Below are positions 1 through 6,761 of a DNA stretch of 46,318 bases, piece after piece. Origin of the DNA: a virus. The stretch is from positions 1 to 46,318 of the IMG/VR virus record IMGVR_UViG_3300025120_000109. One strand, written 5' to 3'. The translations under genes and the position numbers were made by a program. Every line of letters begins with the position of its first letter. Position 1 is the stretch's first letter. The notes under the pieces are model-generated. The model made no database searches. It saw only the letters and a list, made by a program, of their open reading frames with translations, and had not been told where the DNA came from.

Positions 1-8
1 GTACTCAT
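1..8 (-). CDS. start of a further leftward gene, cut by the window edge
   Basis: An ATG at 8-6 followed by AGT overlaps the stop codon (TGA) of the radical SAM gene at 5-1348 in the ATGA arrangement used repeatedly in this cluster. Only two codons and two bases are inside the window, so no product can be named. The closest Shine-Dalgarno-like AGGAG lies about 16 nt upstream, which is too far to be convincing. Confidence 0.3.
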
Positions 9-1348
9 ATGCCACGGTACCATTCTCCTATTATTGGGAAAGTCTTTTCAAAGTCTTTTCCTGATCGTTTGTCGTATTGACTGTAAAATGCTTTAAAGTC
101 TTTTTGTAGTTTACTCTGCTCGGCCGCCCCTGCGTGTGGTGTTTTAACAACATCTAGGTAGTCAATAAGCCTTTGTGTTTGATTTATTTCCATGTGTTCT
201 AAATGCTGTTCATTACTATTTAAAAACTTTACCAAGTCCAGTTTAAATTTATTTCTTAGGTCGTCGGGTAGTACAAGAGGTGATTGGAAGCTCGGAAATC
301 TTAATATGTTCAATGTGAAGTTGATTTTTGGTCCATACACTTTACTTGCACTCTTGAACCATATTATCTTCTCTAACAGTTCAGGTAGTGACTCCAAACA
401 CAATGCATTTATGGTACACATATTGTGAATCTCCGATGGAACTTTATCAACCATCATGTGTAAGAAATTTGAGAACCATTCGCCGTAGTCTAATCCGTCT
501 CTGATGTATTCCGCCTGTTGTTGTGTTGCTTCCATGCTGGTATACAAATGAAAGTTTTTAAATCCTTTAAGTTTTGTTTTGAATCTGTCAATAATACTTT
601 GCTTTGCTCCTAGGTTAGAGTTGATTGCAATACGCATATCTGGATTCATTTTGTCTCCCTGTGTCTCTATCCAATCTAGTAGTCTCCACAAGTTAGGTGA
701 CATCATAGGTTCTCCACCTGTTATTCTTAATTCATCTAGGCTCTTGTGTAGGTCTGTTTCCCACCATTTGTAGAATGCTTCAACGTAAGGATTTGTTTCA
801 TCTTTTTTGTATGGCTCTGCACTTTCATGACTGTGAGTGAAGTGGTTACGTCCATCTGTTTCCATGCCTGTGTATGGTCCTAGCCTCTTGATGTTGTTTG
901 CCCATGTAGAACTGAACGCAGGATTACAGTATGTACAAGCAAAGTTACAAGTCCTATCAAATGCTATTTCTAATGTTTTAAGATTTACATCTGTGTCAGC
1001 ATCAGTTTTGTGTGCATAGTCTAATGCTTCATTTGTAAATATCTTTGATTTGTAAACCCTATCACTAATATTGTCTCTGTTAATATCTTCTATCTTCCAA
1101 CAGTACTCACAACCTTTGGGTCTATCTCCGCACTGCATTTGTTTACGTTCTGCTTTCTTCTGTACGGTGTTGTGTATTGCACTTGGATTTGTTTTTATTG
1201 CTTCTAGATCTATCTTATGCGGAAGTGGGTGATGACAACTTGTGGTCATACCACTACCCAACCATATGGTAGCATTGTACCATTTGGCTCCGCAAAAACT
1301 TGCACTCTTTGGATCCAGTATTTGTTTTTTGTATTCTAGATCATTCAT
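5..1348 (-). CDS. radical SAM protein with N-terminal auxiliary-cluster motif (copy B)
   Basis: A 447-residue radical SAM enzyme, expected to reductively cleave S-adenosylmethionine at a 4Fe-4S cluster to start radical chemistry; the substrate is unknown. The CxxxCxxC motif is C134, C138, C141, and an ITGGEP motif follows about 75 residues later. Before the core there are four more cysteines: C19, C38 (SCHHP) and the pair C80/C83 (GCEYCW), a twitch- or SPASM-like set placed at the N-terminus rather than the usual C-terminus. The upstream gene at 1345-2715 is a paralogue with all seven cysteines conserved. The two genes overlap by ATGA. It shares an operon with glycosyltransferase-like genes. 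The radical SAM assignment is firm; the auxiliary cluster is inferred from spacing, and the reaction cannot be named. Confidence 0.85.
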   Translation of the reverse strand: MNDLEYKKQILDPKSASFCGAKWYNATIWLGSGMTTSCHHPLPHKIDLEAIKTNPSAIHNTVQKKAERKQMQCGDRPKGCEYCWKIEDINRDNISDRVYKSKIFTNEALDYAHKTDADTDVNLKTLEIAFDRTCNFACTYCNPAFSSTWANNIKRLGPYTGMETDGRNHFTHSHESAEPYKKDETNPYVEAFYKWWETDLHKSLDELRITGGEPMMSPNLWRLLDWIETQGDKMNPDMRIAINSNLGAKQSIIDRFKTKLKGFKNFHLYTSMEATQQQAEYIRDGLDYGEWFSNFLHMMVDKVPSEIHNMCTINALCLESLPELLEKIIWFKSASKVYGPKINFTLNILRFPSFQSPLVLPDDLRNKFKLDLVKFLNSNEQHLEHMEINQTQRLIDYLDVVKTPHAGAAEQSKLQKDFKAFYSQYDKRSGKDFEKTFPIIGEWYRGI

Positions 1349-2715
1349 GCGTTTTTACACTCCATCCAAAATTCTTCCATCTCAGGGAAGGTGTTCAATA
1401 AGTTTGTTTGTCTTCTTCTATCGTGTTCGTTAAAAAATGCGTAGAAGTTTTTTTTGTTTTGCGTACTTGCGTCCGCGTTTTCTTTCCAGTATGCAAGATT
1501 GCGTTGCATTTTTTGAATTTCGAAGTCCTTGAATATGTGTAGCCCTTTTTCCTCTCCGGAGTTGTTCTGCATGTACTTTATGTTGTCCTCATGTATGCTC
1601 TGGTACGCCTCTGGTAGCATCGTTATCTGTTGCCATGCGGGTTGTCTCAGCAGTGGCACATCGAACCACACCCTCTGATATGTGGTGCTGTACTTTGCTC
1701 TGAGATCCAGTATCTTCTCCAACAGCTTGTCCATGCTTGTTATACTGAGATTGTTGTATGTGCATATGAACGTAATTGAATTGCGTGAAGGTATGCGATC
1801 CAAGAACTCCTCCACGTTGTCCATCATGTAGTTGAAGTCCAATCCATCACGAATGTACTCCGCACGTTTGCCAAATGCATCCACACTAACGAACTGCATC
1901 ATGTGTTCCACTTTCTCCTGCATACATATCTCCTGTGCCATGTTGAAATATTTCTCCTTCAGTTTCTTATCTGGCGGACACATGTTGCTAGTCACATTCA
2001 AATGCAGGTCATCTTTTGGATGATCTATGATGTACTGGAACACTTTGTATGTGTTCACATCCATCATGGGTTCACCACCGGTCATACGGAAGTGTTTTAA
2101 ATTCTTGTACAGTGTGGGCCACCATTTCCAGAATGCAGTCACATATGGATTATCCTCCCTGTTGGGTATGGGCCTCCTACGACCTTGGAAGTGTTCTGGT
2201 GCATTGTGGGGAGGAGATGTGGGATATTGGCCATACCTGTCAATCTCCTTGCCCCACGTTGTTGAGAACTGTGGAGAGCAGTAACTACACTTGAAATTAC
2301 AAGCGTTGTTAAAGTTTACCTCCACGTATCTCGGTGTCCAACTTGTTGTCATTGGATTCTGTCTAATCTGCTCGAAGTCCTGCATGGCCCATGGTTCACC
2401 GGAACGGTAGTGTCTGTCACTCATCTCACCGGTGTCCTCCAGTTTCCAGCAGTATGAACATCCATCAGGACGTTCACCTTGTAGCATTTTAAATCTTTGA
2501 TCTAGTTTCTCTGCGGTATTGTGCAGTGCGGCAGGATTGTTCTTGACTGCCTCTGCATCTATCTTGTGCAGTGGTGGGTGATAGCACGAATTTGTAAGTC
2601 CTGTGGGCAGGTGCAATGATGTTTGGTTCCACTTGGCCAGGCACATAGTCGGAGATACCTGCTCCAGTCTGTCCTTGGCTTTAAGTGCATCCGCTTTGTA
2701 ATCACTAGTGCTCAC
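1345..2715 (-). CDS. radical SAM protein with N-terminal auxiliary-cluster motif (copy A)
   Basis: A 456-residue radical SAM enzyme, tandem paralogue of the downstream gene. I start it at the GTG at 2715 because AAGGAG (2725-2730) sits 9 nt upstream; a longer frame reaches 2793 but would run far into the preceding glycosyltransferase gene. From this start, C25, C44 (SCYHP), C86 and C89 (GCSYCW) form the putative auxiliary cluster, C139/C143/C146 is the CxxxCxxC radical SAM motif, and MTGGEP follows. The C-terminal third has no motif I recognise. The pair may modify a peptide, a sugar or a lipid-linked substrate; neighbouring glycosyltransferases favour a glycan or cell-surface target, but this is inference. 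Confidence 0.85.
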   Translation of the reverse strand: MSTSDYKADALKAKDRLEQVSPTMCLAKWNQTSLHLPTGLTNSCYHPPLHKIDAEAVKNNPAALHNTAEKLDQRFKMLQGERPDGCSYCWKLEDTGEMSDRHYRSGEPWAMQDFEQIRQNPMTTSWTPRYVEVNFNNACNFKCSYCSPQFSTTWGKEIDRYGQYPTSPPHNAPEHFQGRRRPIPNREDNPYVTAFWKWWPTLYKNLKHFRMTGGEPMMDVNTYKVFQYIIDHPKDDLHLNVTSNMCPPDKKLKEKYFNMAQEICMQEKVEHMMQFVSVDAFGKRAEYIRDGLDFNYMMDNVEEFLDRIPSRNSITFICTYNNLSITSMDKLLEKILDLRAKYSTTYQRVWFDVPLLRQPAWQQITMLPEAYQSIHEDNIKYMQNNSGEEKGLHIFKDFEIQKMQRNLAYWKENADASTQNKKNFYAFFNEHDRRRQTNLLNTFPEMEEFWMECKNA

Positions 2716-3601
2716 GGTCTTGAACTCCTTTGTTGATGTGTGACGGCATAACAAAACGATAGAACCTGCTGTCTGCTTCATCATAGTCTGCAATAGGCAT
2801 ATCCAACTGCTGTCTCAGGCTGTTGCCCCACATTTCCAACTCCCTGTCTATGTTGGCCGGTTGCACGGTTGAATGGAAGTAGTCCGCCATGCCATTAAGA
2901 TCACTGACATCGAAATCATAGTTTTTATGGTCCACCACTGTGTAGAAACTTCCCATCCTCGCACCCAACATTGCAAACTTGCCGTTCTCAATATCAGCAC
3001 CGACGGTGCACCACGTAGTCAAAATACGTAAGTTGGTAGGCCATATCTTGTTGAATTGATCTGGTGAAATCGGTTTGCCCTTGTCTGTACACATCTTGAC
3101 ACCTTCTCTGAAGCCTGCAATAAAGGCCTGCTGTGGTGTGCTGTTGATCACAGTCTGTGAGTAACAGTTGTGTAAATTTTCATGTGGCACTCCCCAACAG
3201 AAATCCATCTCGTTTTCTTCGCTCTCTGCGTTCTCATGGGTCTTCATGCTGAGGCAAGTCTGTTTGTTCCATCCTACAAGTCCACCGTTGCCATAAACCA
3301 ATCCGTTGATGTTGTTTTTTGCTCTCCACCTGTGGACTGATTTCATATTTGTTTTCCCCCAATCTAGAGTCTGCAGTAGAAAATTTTCGTCTATAATGTT
3401 GTCCCCATCCACGCTTATGAAGAAATCTGTTTCTGCTGTTTCCGCCGCGGCCTTGTGTGCTGAATCAAATCCTTTTACGCCGTCCACACGTTTTGCCCAT
3501 GGCACCTTGTTCTTGAGGTCAGCCCAATTCTCTTCTTTGTTAGGTTCAGTGTAACTGATGTACACAAAGTCTAAATCACTTACTCTGATTGTATCTGCCA
3601 T
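2705..3601 (-). CDS. glycosyltransferase-like protein (GT-A type)
   Basis: A 298-residue protein with a probable nucleotide-sugar binding DxD motif (VDGDN, D65-D67) after an alpha/beta N-terminal region, as in GT-A glycosyltransferases that bind a metal-nucleotide-sugar. AAGGGA lies a few nt before the ATG. It overlaps the small upstream gene by 22 nt and the radical SAM gene downstream by 11 nt, so it is part of the same operon. It carries no signal peptide or membrane segment and should be cytoplasmic. Acceptor and donor sugars cannot be told. The family assignment rests on the DxD motif and fold-like pattern only. Confidence 0.6.
   Translation of the reverse strand: MADTIRVSDLDFVYISYTEPNKEENWADLKNKVPWAKRVDGVKGFDSAHKAAAETAETDFFISVDGDNIIDENFLLQTLDWGKTNMKSVHRWRAKNNINGLVYGNGGLVGWNKQTCLSMKTHENAESEENEMDFCWGVPHENLHNCYSQTVINSTPQQAFIAGFREGVKMCTDKGKPISPDQFNKIWPTNLRILTTWCTVGADIENGKFAMLGARMGSFYTVVDHKNYDFDVSDLNGMADYFHSTVQPANIDRELEMWGNSLRQQLDMPIADYDEADSRFYRFVMPSHINKGVQDREH
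2725..2730 (-). promoter_or_regulatory. Shine-Dalgarno AAGGAG deciding the GTG start at 2715
   Basis: AAGGAG on the minus strand, 9 nt before the GTG at 2715-2713, inside the end of the upstream gene. No comparable site precedes the ATG codons further upstream in the same frame, so the GTG is the likelier start. Confidence 0.6.
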
Positions 3602-3885
3602 GTGTATCCCTTTTCTTTTGTATCTTCGACCCAGTATGGATCATGCTGATTGAAAACATAACCACGATCACTCTGTTTCAAAATCGGAAACTTTCTGTGT
3701 GTTTTTGTTTTTGGTTTGAGAATAAACTCATTTTGACCTTTCCATATATAAGCATCTTCTCCATGTTGTTGAACTTCCAATTTCTTCTCAAGTGTTACAA
3801 CTATACTCTGACCTTGTATTGTGACAGTGTGAACCTTTGGTTTCGTGGCCTCCAATTTAGCAAGTGCTTCAAAAAACCCTGGCAT
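3580..3885 (-). CDS. small hypothetical protein
   Basis: A 101-residue basic protein that I do not recognise. The middle looks beta-rich (alternating V/T/I around residues 18-35) and the sequence has many lysines and aromatic residues. AGGAG lies 6 nt before the ATG, so translation is well supported. It overlaps the gene upstream (3869-4669) by 17 nt and the gene downstream by 22 nt, which ties it to the glycosyltransferase and radical SAM operon. No cysteines or enzyme motifs are present. It could be an adaptor or an accessory factor for this operon, but nothing in the sequence shows that. Confidence 0.7.
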   Translation of the reverse strand: MPGFFEALAKLEATKPKVHTVTIQGQSIVVTLEKKLEVQQHGEDAYIWKGQNEFILKPKTKTHRKFPILKQSDRGYVFNQHDPYWVEDTKEKGYTWQIQSE

Positions 3886-4669
3886 CTAATTCTCCTACTA
3901 TATTTTTGTTGTGGTAATGCACTACCCTGTCCTGTATATGACCGCCTATGTACAACCTGTCATGTACTTTCATAGGGTAAAGATAATTGTCATTCTCAAA
4001 TGCTGTGCTTACTTTGTTGATGTGATGTTTATTATGCATAAACTTAAACCATTCATAATCAATTTTGCCTAACTGCAAAGGATCTTGTATTTTATTTGCC
4101 AATGCATACACTACATCGGTGGTAGGTTGCTCGTCATGGCAGTTTATAAGTATTTTCTGTCTGACCGTGTTCCAATTTTTTGTAATTGTTTCACATAGCT
4201 CGTAAAACTGTTTTGCTTTTACGCTTCTTCTAAAGTAATGCAATCCATTGTATACATCAGGCAGTTGGTTCCTTGTGAACATCTTCCTGTAATAACTTTG
4301 CGTTACTAGTTGATCTCGATAGTTCCTACAATTATATGAGAAAACTTGATCTTGTTGACATAGATAATTCCACCACCAATCTGTGTTTTGTGTAAAAACC
4401 ATGTCTGCTTCTAACTTAATTGTGTGCTTAAAAGGAGACAATCTGAAAGCCTTGTATTCGTTACTCAGTTTCCATTCCTCATTTACACTTGCATCTTGTT
4501 TCAATACTCTTACGTGATCAAAAAGTTTATCCTGTACGGGTGCATTGGTCACTATGCAGACTTCATTGTGCTTGTTAAGTTTCTTAATACTCTTTGCAAG
4601 TGCCCTGCTTATATCTATGTAATCTGTTGTTGTGTTGTTCAATGCGAACCACATGTATCCTTTAGACAT
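3869..4669 (-). CDS. glycosyltransferase-like protein
   Basis: A 266-residue protein with the layout of GT-A glycosyltransferases: an N-terminal alpha/beta half (CIVTNAP around residues 38-44) and a metal-binding acidic triplet in the IKLEADMVF segment (E87, D89) where DxD is expected. A histidine-rich C-terminal part (IGGHIQDRVVHYHNK) could contribute a metal or phosphate ligand, as in GT8-type enzymes. I prefer the ATG at 4669 over the GTG one codon earlier because AAGGAG lies 7 nt upstream. It overlaps the next glycosyltransferase gene by 8 nt. The first acidic residue is Glu rather than Asp, a mild departure. Substrates are unknown. Confidence 0.6.
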   Translation of the reverse strand: MSKGYMWFALNNTTTDYIDISRALAKSIKKLNKHNEVCIVTNAPVQDKLFDHVRVLKQDASVNEEWKLSNEYKAFRLSPFKHTIKLEADMVFTQNTDWWWNYLCQQDQVFSYNCRNYRDQLVTQSYYRKMFTRNQLPDVYNGLHYFRRSVKAKQFYELCETITKNWNTVRQKILINCHDEQPTTDVVYALANKIQDPLQLGKIDYEWFKFMHNKHHINKVSTAFENDNYLYPMKVHDRLYIGGHIQDRVVHYHNKNIVGELDARVF

Positions 4670-5414
4670 CACACCACTCCTTTTCTAAAATATGAACATC
4701 CTGTCCTGATGTAAAATTTACAGTATCTCCGTACTTGTACACCACGCCATCACTGTCACTGTCTATGATATCTACGTTGTCCGCCAACATATTCATAGGT
4801 GCAGGAATAAAATCACCCAGTTTAAGTTGATGAAGTGCTATCGCGAAAGCGTAATCATTCCTGTAATTAGGATACCTTATCCTGTATAAGTTTCTATAAT
4901 AAGGATAAAATTCTTGCACGTGTTTGATCATGTCAAATATAAAATTTGCATTTTTATTTTTACGAAACAAAGTGACTGTTGCCCACACCAAAGGTAAAGT
5001 GCCCTCGTCTGTGCCTTGTATCATGTCCTCCCCTGTGATATCATTTACTTTGTTGTGTAACATAAAATCAAATTCTGTGTTGCACAGTTCTAAAAGCATT
5101 GGTGAGAAAACAAAATAATCGCAGTCCATTAGTATTGTTGTATCATAGGGAGAATGAACAAACGCACAACTTCTTTCTTTGTTGTACCAAGCAACACTTT
5201 TACCCCTGTATGGTCTGGTGTTGGAAGTCGTGTTTTCAACTAGTTTGTAATTGATCATTCCCATAGGTTCAAATTTCTTGAAAGTTTCTAGATTAGTAAC
5301 AATGGTGATTTCTAATCTGAGATGTTTGCGTATCTGGTGTACACAACGCTCGGCCAACTTGTGATAGTTCACCTCGGGGGTGTCAAAACAGTACATCAGT
5401 ACACCTGTGGTCAT
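4662..5414 (-). CDS. glycosyltransferase-like protein
   Basis: A 250-residue protein with a clear DxD in a hydrophobic strand (ILMDCDYF, D97-D99), consistent with a GT-A fold enzyme binding a nucleotide sugar. An N-terminal strand-helix pattern (EITIVTNLETF) precedes it, and RPYRGKSVAWYNKERS before the DxD resembles the donor-binding region of such enzymes. AAGGA lies 4 nt before the ATG, and the stop of the upstream small gene overlaps the start as TAATG. It is the second gene of the operon read from the promoter at 5738-5766. A role in glycosylating phage or host surface structures is inferred from the three such genes in a row. Confidence 0.65.
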   Translation of the reverse strand: MTTGVLMYCFDTPEVNYHKLAERCVHQIRKHLRLEITIVTNLETFKKFEPMGMINYKLVENTTSNTRPYRGKSVAWYNKERSCAFVHSPYDTTILMDCDYFVFSPMLLELCNTEFDFMLHNKVNDITGEDMIQGTDEGTLPLVWATVTLFRKNKNANFIFDMIKHVQEFYPYYRNLYRIRYPNYRNDYAFAIALHQLKLGDFIPAPMNMLADNVDIIDSDSDGVVYKYGDTVNFTSGQDVHILEKEWCDV

Positions 5415-5731
5415 TAGATCCTTTTGTTTGCAAGATCTTGGTGTAACTGTTGATATGCGTTTAACGTCTCCTGATTTCTTTCAATTAATTTGTTTAAGAA
5501 AACTTCAGGGTCTTTGATATGACAAGGGTTGTCATTGACATCCAACACGTAAAAATCTTGACTACGTTGTTTAAGTGTGCTCACTAGATTTATGGTGTTG
5601 GCGTCTGCACGAAATAGTCTCTCATTGAAGGCCATTAATTGCCTCGATCGCATTTTCTCTAATGCATTCTTCTTGGTCTGTGAAACCTTGAAGTTGAGAT
5701 CTGATTGTTTCTTAAGATTGCCAATATCCAT
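5414..5731 (-). CDS. small helical hypothetical protein, first gene of the left accessory operon
   Basis: A 105-residue, mostly helical, Lys/Gln/Asn-rich protein that I do not recognise. The first 40 residues and the last 30 could form coiled coil. The start is unusual: the ATG at 5731 overlaps the end of a perfect 19-bp palindrome and lies about 7 nt after a TATAAT box, with no Shine-Dalgarno sequence, so the mRNA would be leaderless or nearly so. A start at Met27 (5653) would give a leader but has only a weak ribosome site. It overlaps the glycosyltransferase gene by one base (TAATG). It could be a regulator or a small accessory protein. Confidence 0.65.
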   Translation of the reverse strand: MDIGNLKKQSDLNFKVSQTKKNALEKMRSRQLMAFNERLFRADANTINLVSTLKQRSQDFYVLDVNDNPCHIKDPEVFLNKLIERNQETLNAYQQLHQDLANKRI

Positions 5732-5749
5732 AACTGTATTATACAGTTA
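5731..5749. repeat. perfect 19-bp palindrome across promoter and start codon
   Basis: TAACTGTAT, one central base, ATACAGTTA. The palindrome covers the -10 box and predicted transcription start of the promoter at 5738-5766 and touches the ATG at 5731. It could be a repressor operator or a short RNA hairpin; a binding site is the simpler idea because both promoter and palindrome are on the same spot. Confidence 0.75.
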
Positions 5750-5766
5750 ATTATTGGTATAATCAA
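5738..5766 (-). promoter_or_regulatory. sigma70-type promoter for the left accessory operon
   Basis: On the minus strand TTGATT (5766-5761), a 17-bp spacer, and a perfect TATAAT (5743-5738). It lies in the 51-bp gap after the structural gene at 5783-6757 and points to the glycosyltransferase and radical SAM operon. This is a host-polymerase promoter pattern, so early expression is likely. The predicted transcription start falls on or near the ATG at 5731. Confidence 0.75.
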
Positions 5767-5782
5767 TACCTGGAAAAATTTA

Positions 5783-6757
5783 TTATGCTGTTGTGTTGCT
5801 TACCGCGGCGCTACTTGCGATTGCCGCCACACTTGCTAGACCCTGTGCTGTTGTAGGGTTCATTGTGTGCATTGCAAAGTCAGTCTGTCCAATGAAGTTT
5901 GCATACTGGTCAACACTTGATGTGTTACCACTTGTGAATTCACTGTCTCCTGAGTCTGCATCAGTCAGTGTCATCTTGATAGTAACTATTTTGTCTGTTC
6001 CGTATGTTCCGTTGTCAACTTTACCCTCACCTTTCAGTGTCATTGATGTGTATGTTCCGTTCGCCTGTGTCAAAAGGAATATTGTTGTGTAGCCTGTTCC
6101 AAAGTCTGAAACTCCATTAGCAAAGCCATCTGTTGAAAGTGTTTCACCAGATCCTGATCTTGTTGATACCGCTGAACCTATGTCGAAGTTACCCATCGCA
6201 GTTATTAATTCATCAACTGAACTATCTTTTGATGTTGCTGAACCACCGCCATTTCCGTTTCTTGTAAGTTGTATTCTGATCTTTCCACCTGCGTTGAAGA
6301 AGTGTCTTAGATTATCTCCAGATGAAAAAGTTACTGAAAGTTCCACTGTGTGTGATCCTGTCCATCTTGTAGATGATGTCTGACTCTGTAACTCAGAACT
6401 TTCTGTTAATGCTGTTGCATTCACGCAACCGCCTGCAACTGATGCCGCCAATGTTGCCAAGTCTGTTTCAACTGCCGCTTTAATTTTGATTGTGTCGCCT
6501 GCCGCAACCGCTGTCCTTGCCGTCATTGTATCATTTGTGTGATTGGCAATGTTGTCCATTGCTGTCAATAGGTTATTCCATGTTGACGCTAAAATTGTAG
6601 ATTCACTAGATTCCGATACTACTGGTAGATGTGTTTGTCCAAGACCGTAGACCCCTGATCCTGTACCCGCAAAGTGGTTGTATCCATGAGGTGAACTTGA
6701 ACTGTTTGCGAATGTGTTGTATTCCGCATCAATTGTATCGCCTGCCGCGTATGCCAT
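5783..6757 (-). CDS. putative virion structural protein
   Basis: A 324-residue Ser/Thr/Gly/Ala-rich protein without cysteine clusters or enzyme motifs, beginning MAYAAGDTIDAEYN, a start style shared with other structural proteins here. Alternating polar and hydrophobic stretches suggest beta structure typical of tail or fibre proteins. AGGAG lies about 12 nt before the ATG, and a CATAAATA late-type motif lies about 50 nt upstream, inside the end of the fibre gene. It follows the fibre gene with a 4-nt gap, so the two probably act together at the tail tip. A head decoration or other virion role cannot be excluded. Confidence 0.6.
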   Translation of the reverse strand: MAYAAGDTIDAEYNTFANSSSSPHGYNHFAGTGSGVYGLGQTHLPVVSESSESTILASTWNNLLTAMDNIANHTNDTMTARTAVAAGDTIKIKAAVETDLATLAASVAGGCVNATALTESSELQSQTSSTRWTGSHTVELSVTFSSGDNLRHFFNAGGKIRIQLTRNGNGGGSATSKDSSVDELITAMGNFDIGSAVSTRSGSGETLSTDGFANGVSDFGTGYTTIFLLTQANGTYTSMTLKGEGKVDNGTYGTDKIVTIKMTLTDADSGDSEFTSGNTSSVDQYANFIGQTDFAMHTMNPTTAQGLASVAAIASSAAVSNTTA

Positions 6758-6761
6758 ATTA

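Noticed and set aside
2716-2793. N-terminal extension of radical SAM copy A to the start at 2793
   Set aside because: It would overlap the upstream glycosyltransferase by 89 nt and has no ribosome site; the GTG at 2715 has AAGGAG and gives an N-terminus like copy B.
3589-3975. Plus-strand frame of 128 codons antisense to the small gene at 3580-3885
   Set aside because: Cys/Phe/Leu-rich composition is that of a shadow frame; the minus-strand gene has AGGAG and fits the operon.
5750-5782. Overlapping short inverted repeats (GGTAT/ATACC and TATTG/CAATA) as a terminator for the structural gene
   Set aside because: The stems are 5 bp and AT-rich without a following U tract; the area is better explained as the upstream part of the promoter.
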